64,000 nucleotides of DNA from Marchantia polymorpha subsp. ruderalis (Eukaryota; Streptophyta; Marchantiopsida; Marchantiales; Marchantiaceae): the NCBI GenBank assembly GCA_037833965.1, contig AP031355.1:14719501-14783500 (forward strand). The letters are read 5' to 3'. The position numbers and the translations under genes were made by a program. The number at the start of each line of letters is the position of its first letter. Position 1 is the stretch's first letter. The notes under the pieces were generated by a model that saw only the letters and a program-made list of their open reading frames with translations, did not search any database and was not told the DNA's origin. Of the stretch, positions 59,531 to 64,000 are shown piece by piece.

Positions 59531-61429
59531 CGTAAATAGATAAGCCGTGGGATCCAAATTGTCAAAAGTCTAAAAAATACAATATAAACAATCAAACTCT
59601 AAACCAAAAGAACCCCTAGCTAGCCAAGAGCACTAGAATGAGAACTAATAACATAACTCATAAAACAACCTAAATCACAAGGATGAAGTTGTAATAAAGA
59701 ATAAAAATTCACAACAATAATATTATGAGACACTCTAATCACTATATATTTAGTACAAGTAATAAATACATGTTCTTCAAACTCAATTTTTCTCTCATCA
59801 CATAGTCTACACATAAGTTCATTTTTATCAATGTTCAACCCAACGTCATTCTTCAATTCCAACATTATGACATACTATTTTATGTCGAGCAATAATACGA
59901 CATAAAGATGTAGATATCTCCGCAAGTAAGTATCCTTGCTCGCAATAAACAAGCATAGTATTCTCATGAAGTTGATAAAACTCCATTTTAGTGACTCCAA
60001 ATAATGTTGAAAAATTCCTTCGTAATACGCTCGCGAAGGGCCATAGGTTGCAAATCTCAATCGAGTTCCGTCACATTCCACCTCAAAGACCAAGTCATCA
60101 CATCTGCAAACCATCCTTTGGTACATGTGGCATGCAAAGTTTCAATAGAAAGCCAAGAAGCATCAAGAGATCTCACTATTATGATGTAAATGATAGTAAA
60201 AAAAAAAGCTTCAGCCGCAAGAGGTAAACAACTTGTTTTTGCAAGAAGAATAGTGAATGAAATTTGGGTTTACACATCCAATTCTTATTGTAAGAAGATA
60301 TTTTGCATTCTCTTTAAATGCTCCCGACTTGTCTTTTTACAACCAAGATCCCACACTTGTATTCCGTATAAAATAATGGGAAAGCTAAACTCCTGAGTAA
60401 AAATTTCCTAAGACTCCAAGACACTAGATGAGCTACTCTACATCTATTTAGCAATGAATAAAAAGCTTTGAAACAAGATTCTATACTCTTTTGCACACAA
60501 AGTGCCCAACTATAATCATGGAAGAAATGAATGCTTAAATATTTGTAATTACTCATTTGTTCCAACTTTAATCCTTTGTAAAAGAAAGGAAGCTTGGATC
60601 TAGTGAGCACAAGAATGACTTTTGACTTCTCTATATGATTTTGAATACAAAAGTTAGCCAGAATGTCAAGGTGTTTTTGTAAACTAATGGCATCACGTGC
60701 TAGTAATATGACATCATTTGCATACAAAAGAGCTTTGATGACAAAGACTCCAAGTTTAACACATTCACTTTCACAATCTTCTAATCACCTATCTATATCA
60801 TCTATGAAAAATCCAAATAGAATAGGAGAGAGATGACAACCTTAAATGACTCCAATGGTACTCAAAATCTCTTTGATTTGAGAAGTGTTGATCTTGGCTT
60901 GAACGGAGCGGTATAATGTGGCCAACGCTGCTAAGAGATCTGATGGTACTCCAAAGGTTTACAATTTTTCACATAAAAGCTCATGAGCTATTATGTCAAA
61001 AGCTTTCTTGAAATCTATGAAGTCTCAACAGAAAACTTTTCCATTACCCTTGGACTTTTTCCATAAAACACGCAAAACCAAGATATGGTATATAATGTTG
61101 AATGTAGTACAAAAACCAGCTTGAAATCGCGCTCTCTTCTGACAAGATTCAGGACATGTGCTCAACTTTGACTCCATCAATTTGCCAAATAACTTGATTT
61201 GTTTGTCACTAAGTCCTTGCTCCCAGATTTGTGAATAAGAACAATCTACCGTAGAAACCAATTTGAAGTAAAACCATAGATAGTAGCATTCGCTAGCACT
61301 TTAATGAGTATCGGCCTAATAACATCTACTCCCCACTTGAGAAGTTTAATCAATGAGCCATCCAAATCTTCACATTTACCATTTGCCAATTGTCTGAGTT
61401 GAGTTATCACTTTAGCTTCAGAAAATAAG
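59531..61429 (-). mobile_element. Degraded LINE (non-LTR retrotransposon), RT and zinc-knuckle region
   Basis: Minus-strand remains of a LINE ORF2, in order from the right: a pre-RT segment (NGKCEDLDGSLIKLLKWG), the palm motif DFKKAFD near 61005, HLSPILFGFFIDDID near 60810, the active-site box as YANDVILLA near 60720 where YADD is usual, thumb sequence to about 60320, and a C-terminal zinc-binding segment CRLCDE...EEHVF..C near 59750-59815. The frame is broken by stops and shifts between these blocks, for example after FFIDDIDR, so it is dead. The 5' part of the RT is cut off by the LTR at 61430; the rest would lie beyond the LTR element, outside the window. The 3' end is at about 59531, where GTAAATAGATAAGCC matches the left edge of the fragment at 45099. 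Confidence 0.8.
60314..60730 (-). pseudogene. LINE reverse transcriptase fragment, active site altered
   Basis: An open stretch of 137 codons in the LINE reading frame carries YANDVILLARD, the position of the catalytic YADD box, with Asn in place of the first Asp. It continues into the thumb-like region with NYKYLSIHFFHDYSW. An Asp to Asn change at this residue abolishes metal binding in characterised reverse transcriptases. Flanking stops confirm it is not functional. Confidence 0.75.
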
Positions 61430-61765
61430 TGTAACACTAGGGTTTAGAGAGAAGCTCACTCGAAGATAAAAACGTAAACTCTGAAGATGAGAGATACCAA
61501 CAATGGTTCTACTCTCCCTTATATAGCTCTCACCAACAAGTACAAGGAGATAAGATCTTATCCCCACCATCCATCCCACTCCTAGTGGATGGATGACATG
61601 GCGGATAACCCTAACAAGCACACGGATCGCTGACGTGACGCACCCAACTAACACACTCAATCCTTACCTACAAGCACACGGATTGCTGACGTGGCATTAT
61701 TAACTAACACATCCACTGTGTACCTACCAAGTGTGCGGATCGCTGACGTGGCAGCTATGACTAGT
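61430..61765 (-). repeat. Extra partial LTR copy (tandem), 336 bp
   Basis: This block repeats 61766-62113 in the same orientation at high identity. It begins with the LTR-end sequence TGTAACACTAGGG and ends at CTATGACTAGT. It lacks the outer 72 bases of the LTR that lie at 62114-62185. It has the same TATA-like CTATATAAGG (minus strand, near 61519-61528) and four TGACGTGGC-type words (61594, 61631, 61687, 61744). Compared with the inner copy it lacks a 12-bp tandem unit (AACTAACACACT). Confidence 0.85.
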
Positions 61766-62185
61766 TGTAACACTAAGGTTTAGAGAGAAGTTCACTCGAA
61801 GATAGAAACGTAAACTCTGAAGATGAGAGATACCAACAATGGTTCTCCTCTCCCTTATATAGCTCTCACCAACAAGTACAAGCTGATAAGATCTAATCCC
61901 CACCATCCATACCACTCCTAGTGGATGGATGACGTGGCGGATAACCCTAACAAGCACACGGATCGCTGACGTGGCGCACCCAACTAACACACTAACTAAC
62001 ACACTCAATCCTTACCTACAAGCACACGGATTGCTGACGTGGCACTATCAACTAACAAATCCACTCTGTACCTACCAAGTGCGCGGATCGTTGACATGGC
62101 AGCTATGACTAGTGCACACTAAAGTATCTACATCAATATTCGGAGTAACCTCTACATTAGTTCTAACTAACTAAAGATGGTTACA
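61766..62185 (-). mobile_element. 3' LTR of a Ty3/gypsy chromovirus, about 420 bp
   Basis: On the minus strand the LTR starts TGTAACC at 62185, two bases after a polypurine tract, and ends GTGTTACA at 61766, giving a TGTAAC...GTTACA inverted terminus typical of Ty3/gypsy LTRs. A TATA box reading CTATATAAGG on the minus strand lies at about 61853-61862. Upstream of it, in U3, are four copies of TGACGTGGC-like words (61930, 61967, 62035, 62092), which resemble bZIP-binding sites. The tandem partial copy at 61430-61765 follows directly. Confidence 0.85.
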
Positions 62186-62187
62186 AA

Positions 62188-62200
62188 CCTCCCCCTTTTT
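62188..62200 (-). promoter_or_regulatory. Polypurine tract (plus-strand primer) of the chromovirus
   Basis: Minus-strand AAAAAGGGGGAGG overlaps the integrase stop codon by two bases and lies just before the LTR start. Polypurine tracts in this position prime plus-strand DNA synthesis in LTR retrotransposons. Confidence 0.85.
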
Positions 62201-63599
62201 AAGATGCAACGTCCTCGTTGCACATACGTTCAAACTCCTGAACTATCAAATGTGCATTTGCTAAATTTTTAGCTGGTTCCCAAGTTGATTCATACGATGG
62301 ATAGCCTTTCCATTGAATCAAATACTCTACTTTGGGATATTTATGACCTCGAATACGTTTCTTGAGTATCTTTTCTACCTCAAACTCCTCATGATCTGCT
62401 ATCAAGGTTGGAAGAGTAGGTGGTGTTGGTTGGTTGGTGAATTGTTTTGGTCGTGGTACATGTTTTCGCAATCGTGACACATGAAATACTGGATTTATTT
62501 TCATATGTGACGGAAGTTCCAACTTGTATGACACTTCACCAACACGCTTCAAAACCAAAAATGGACCAATGAACCTAGGGTTTAACTTTGGTGTTCCTAC
62601 AAGAGACAAATTCGTTGTAGATAACCAAACATGATCTCCAACCTCAAAAATCACTTCTCTACGATGAGCATCGGCATGCTGCTTTTGCCGATTTTGAGCT
62701 ATCACCAACTTCTCCTTGGCTTGATGTAGTCCTCGGTGAATATGCTCCACGAATTCGTTGACTGCTGCAACTTTGGTCGAAAACTCCTCTCCTTTCGGAA
62801 GTCTCATCAAACTTGAAGGAGTTATCGGATAAGCTCCATACATAAGAAAAAATGGAAACGCTTTTGTGGATGCATTAACAGAATTGTTACATGCAAATTC
62901 CACAAGTGGCAAAAGGTTGTCCCACTTTTCTTGCTCTTCTAATGTGAATGCTCGTAGTATATCCTCTATGGTTCTATTTGACCTCTTAGTTTGTCCATCA
63001 GTTTGAGGGTGATAGGCCGTTGACATTGCTAGTTTTGTTTTGAAAAAACTAAACAAAGTTTTCCAAAATAAACTAGTGAAGTGAGTACCTCTATCCGTGA
63101 TTAACACTTTGCTTAAGCCATGATTCACAAAAACTACATCTAGATACAATTGAGCTAGTTGTGGAGCTGTTACTGTTTTTGTGGTTGGCCTGATGTGAAT
63201 CATCTTGCTCAATTTGTCCACAAAAACCACCACTGAATCATGTCCTAACGAAGTCTTTGGTAACTCACATACAAGATCCATGGTGACATGTTCCCACCGC
63301 TGTTCAGGAATAGTAAGAGGCTGTAATAAACCCGCTGGTTTTTGATTACTTGCCTTGTTTTGTTGACAAGCAACACAACTTTGAACATAAGACTCCACAT
63401 CCTCACGTATTTTGGGCCAATAGTACACTCGTTGTATACTCTCCACGGTTTTCTCCACTCCCACATGACCTGCAATGGCTGTATCATGACTTTCTGCCAA
63501 AATCATTGTGCGCAAATCGTGATCTTGTGGAATCCATATACGCTGATTGTAAAACGCCAAACCTCGAGACTCTCTGCCTTTCCAATTTGTAGTGCTCAA
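62199..63599 (-). CDS. Ty3/gypsy integrase with GPY/F module and chromodomain
   Basis: This is the C-terminal part of a chromovirus polyprotein, open for 467 codons without a stop. In order: an HHCC zinc-binding segment (HDTAIAGH...CVACQQNK, about residues 34-81), the integrase catalytic core with Asp in MDLVCELP, Asp in LITDRGTHF and Glu in [10 protein letters not shown], the GPY/F module (NPRFIGPF...[13 protein letters not shown]), and a chromodomain ([10 protein letters not shown]...[10 protein letters not shown]...STWEPAKNL) near the end. Integrases of this type insert retrotransposon DNA; the chromodomain is thought to direct insertion to certain chromatin marks. There is no real ATG at the right end. 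The part is normally translated as one protein with RNase H, but a frame change near 63,600 separates them here. The reading frame itself looks functional. The rest of pol and gag lie beyond the window. Confidence 0.95.
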   Translation of the reverse strand: MSTTNWKGRESRGLAFYNQRIWIPQDHDLRTMILAESHDTAIAGHVGVEKTVESIQRVYYWPKIREDVESYVQSCVACQQNKASNQKPAGLLQPLTIPEQRWEHVTMDLVCELPKTSLGHDSVVVFVDKLSKMIHIRPTTKTVTAPQLAQLYLDVVFVNHGLSKVLITDRGTHFTSLFWKTLFSFFKTKLAMSTAYHPQTDGQTKRSNRTIEDILRAFTLEEQEKWDNLLPLVEFACNNSVNASTKAFPFFLMYGAYPITPSSLMRLPKGEEFSTKVAAVNEFVEHIHRGLHQAKEKLVIAQNRQKQHADAHRREVIFEVGDHVWLSTTNLSLVGTPKLNPRFIGPFLVLKRVGEVSYKLELPSHMKINPVFHVSRLRKHVPRPKQFTNQPTPPTLPTLIADHEEFEVEKILKKRIRGHKYPKVEYLIQWKGYPSYESTWEPAKNLANAHLIVQEFERMCNEDVAS

Positions 63600-64000
63600 G
63601 TGATCTCTTCATCCTCCTTTGTGGCTTGTGACATCTTGCTCCACCAATCCGCCTGAATTTTCACTTCTGCAACATGATTCAAACAAGGCATGCGTGTGAG
63701 AGCATCTGCAAGTTGCTTCTTTCCCTCCACGTACACAATCTTCATGTTGAAGCGTTGACGCCACTCTGCCCATCGAATTTGTCATTTGGACAGATCCTTT
63801 TGAGTTTCCAAATAAACCAAGGGTTTATGATCAGTCTCCACCACAAACTCCTTATCACCCAAATAATGCTTCCAATGTTTGGTTGCCAACACGATAGCTA
63901 ACTCCTCCCGTTCTGTCGTGTGATAATTTTGTTCCGCCGCCACCAACTTTCGAGAATAGAAAGCAACTAGATGCCATCCATCCTCCCATTCTTGTTGAAG
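63600..64000 (-). pseudogene. RNase H domain of the same chromovirus, interrupted, partial at window edge
   Basis: Minus-strand translation shows Ty3-type RNase H features: HLVAFYSRKL, TEREELAIVLA, ETDHKPLVYLE and WRQRFNMKIVYVEGK followed by ADALTRMP. A TGA stop interrupts it at 63782-63784, between DLSK and QIRWAEW; the codon fits a single C to T change from CGA. The RNase H frame also meets a TGA near 63597, and the integrase continues in another frame, so there is at least one frameshift. The element is therefore no longer autonomous. The reverse transcriptase would lie to the right of the window. Confidence 0.85.

Larger units (their letters stand above)
58570..59539. repeat. Diverged segmental duplication, copy B
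   Basis: Second copy of the segment at 57751-58566, same orientation, lengthened by a recent internal 99-bp tandem duplication (58614-58790). Its right edge coincides with the 3' end of the LINE at about 59531-59540, so the copy was probably truncated or interrupted by that insertion. Confidence 0.7.

Noticed and set aside
1..64000. CRISPR arrays, operons, ribosome binding sites, rRNA genes
   Set aside because: Spliced genes and plant retrotransposons show a eukaryotic nuclear sequence; no regularly spaced repeats or rRNA-like sequence were seen.

Overview
This window is plant nuclear DNA. It holds three spliced protein genes with GT-AG introns: a kinesin-8 motor, a GDT1/TMEM165-type cation transporter, and a Mutator-like (MULE) transposase-type protein. 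The rest is mostly non-coding sequence with plant-type transposons (hAT-like elements, a LINE, a Ty3/gypsy chromovirus). Gene density is low, introns are short to moderate (about 70-370 bp, with one of about 1.5 kb), and the genes have GA/CT-rich leaders. This would fit a bryophyte such as a liverwort or moss, but the sequence alone does not settle the species.

Layout. 1-9,479: no recognisable gene; 7.14-9.45 kb is a very AT-rich island. 9,480-9,790: a complete 295-bp hAT-type MITE with an intact 8-bp target-site duplication. 11,766-16,175 (+): kinesin-8 gene, 8 coding exons, 901 aa, with its GC-rich promoter/leader and a 26-G run upstream. 16.2-25.5 kb: no confident gene. 25,531-30,269 (-): GDT1-like gene, 12 coding exons, 227 aa. 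31,746-34,928 (+): MULE-type transposase gene, 6 coding exons, 795 aa, all key residues kept, arranged head-to-head with GDT1 across about 1.5 kb. 35.5-36.6 kb: two copies of a 276-bp direct repeat. 37-57 kb: mostly gene-free, with AT-rich islands, a second hAT-like element (44,638-45,361) carrying a LINE scrap, and a cluster of perfect inverted repeats at 50.4-54.8 kb.

The right end (57.7-64.0 kb) is a nested pile. A diverged tandem duplication of an unrecognised locus (57.75-59.54 kb) is abutted by a degraded minus-strand LINE (59.54-61.43 kb). The LINE reverse transcriptase is cut by the LTR of a minus-strand Ty3/gypsy chromovirus. That element's integrase with chromodomain is intact, its RNase H has an in-frame stop, and its LTR carries a partial tandem duplication of the promoter part.

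The three genes do not form a pathway. Kinesin-8 proteins act on microtubules, GDT1 proteins move Ca2+/Mn2+ across Golgi or chloroplast membranes, and the MULE-type gene is either a transposase or a domesticated derivative. All three gene models were built by hand: each splice junction listed keeps frame and follows GT-AG. No transcript data were available. The most notable observations are the two hAT-like elements with target-site duplications, the intact intron-bearing MULE gene, the ordered TE nest, and repeated TGACGTGGC-type bZIP-like motifs in the LTR.
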